In this document: positions 5,506-5,567 of the stretch, in pieces
Layout of the letters: each line of letters opens with the position of its first letter
How positions within the stretch are numbered: the stretch's first letter is position 1
Source: CAYJAZ01 sp964369165
Lineage (GTDB): Bacteria; Desulfobacterota; Desulfovibrionia; Desulfovibrionales; Desulfovibrionaceae
Direction: 5' to 3'
DNA: 5,567 nucleotides
NCBI GenBank assembly: GCA_964369165.1
Contig: CAYJFE010000146.1
Span: 1-5,567, forward strand
The notes under the pieces: model-generated
The model's database searches: none
What the model was told of the DNA's origin: nothing
The model's input: only the letters and a program-made list of their open reading frames with translations
Translations under genes and position numbers: made by a program

Positions 5506-5567
5506 TTAAAACTCATACCTAAATGTAGCAGTCACCCCATGGCCTGTTTTGTGTTCGGAAAGCAGTA
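5506..5567 (-). CDS. 3' end of an outer-membrane beta-barrel protein, probably an autotransporter
   Basis: The minus-strand frame from the window edge ends with the peptide LLSEHKTGHGVTATFRYEF and a tandem TAATAA stop (5508-5503). The final strand alternates hydrophobic and polar residues and ends in Phe with Tyr at -3 and Phe at -5 (counting the final Phe as -1). This is the C-terminal signature recognised by the BAM complex; the G-hydrophilic-G-V turn before it is common in autotransporter barrels. Only the last 20 codons or so are in view, so the passenger and family cannot be checked; another outer-membrane protein is possible. It is transcribed in the same direction as the operon, and no clear terminator follows it, so read-through into the inverted repeat and operon is possible. 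Confidence 0.7.
   Translation of the reverse strand, partial: LLSEHKTGHGVTATFRYEF

Overview
This window is AT-rich (about one third G+C by eye) and every supportable gene lies on the minus strand, so it is best read from high to low coordinates. It looks like a Gram-negative bacterium. The right edge encodes the last 19 residues of an outer-membrane beta-barrel protein ending in the typical alternating pattern with a terminal Phe, and the operon contains the Gram-negative version of an LTA-synthase/OpgB-type enzyme. Genus cannot be fixed. A low-GC proteobacterium or campylobacterote rich in autotransporters fits. A near-consensus -35/-10 pair and a perfect TGTGA-N6-TCACA palindrome lean mildly towards a CRP-containing proteobacterium, but this is weak evidence.

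Layout from right to left: (1) 5567-5506, 3' end of an outer-membrane barrel or autotransporter gene; (2) 5505-5317, a 189-base intergenic stretch with a striking 17-bp inverted repeat (5331-5378) whose loop carries a possible -10 box; (3) 5316-340, a tight four-gene operon coding in order for a CgeB-like glycosyltransferase, a membrane-bound family 2 (cellulose-synthase-like) glycosyltransferase, a short-chain dehydrogenase with a hydrophobic tail, and an LTA-synthase/OpgB-like alkaline-phosphatase-superfamily phosphotransferase; (4) 339-74, a 266-base intergenic region with an intrinsic terminator ending the operon, then a separate promoter and a leader hairpin; (5) 73-1, the first 24 codons of another gene that runs off the window.

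The four operon genes are separated by 8 and 12 bases or overlap by 11, with Shine-Dalgarno sequences embedded in or next to the preceding stop codons, so they are probably co-transcribed and translationally coupled. Inferred scheme: the family 2 enzyme builds a glycan or glycolipid at the inner membrane, the CgeB-like enzyme adds sugars in the cytosol, the dehydrogenase modifies a sugar or lipid precursor, and the LTA-synthase-like protein adds phosphoglycerol (or a similar phospho-group) on the periplasmic side. The result would be a phosphoglycerol-bearing surface or periplasmic glycan. The enzyme families are well supported. The product and the combined pathway are inference.
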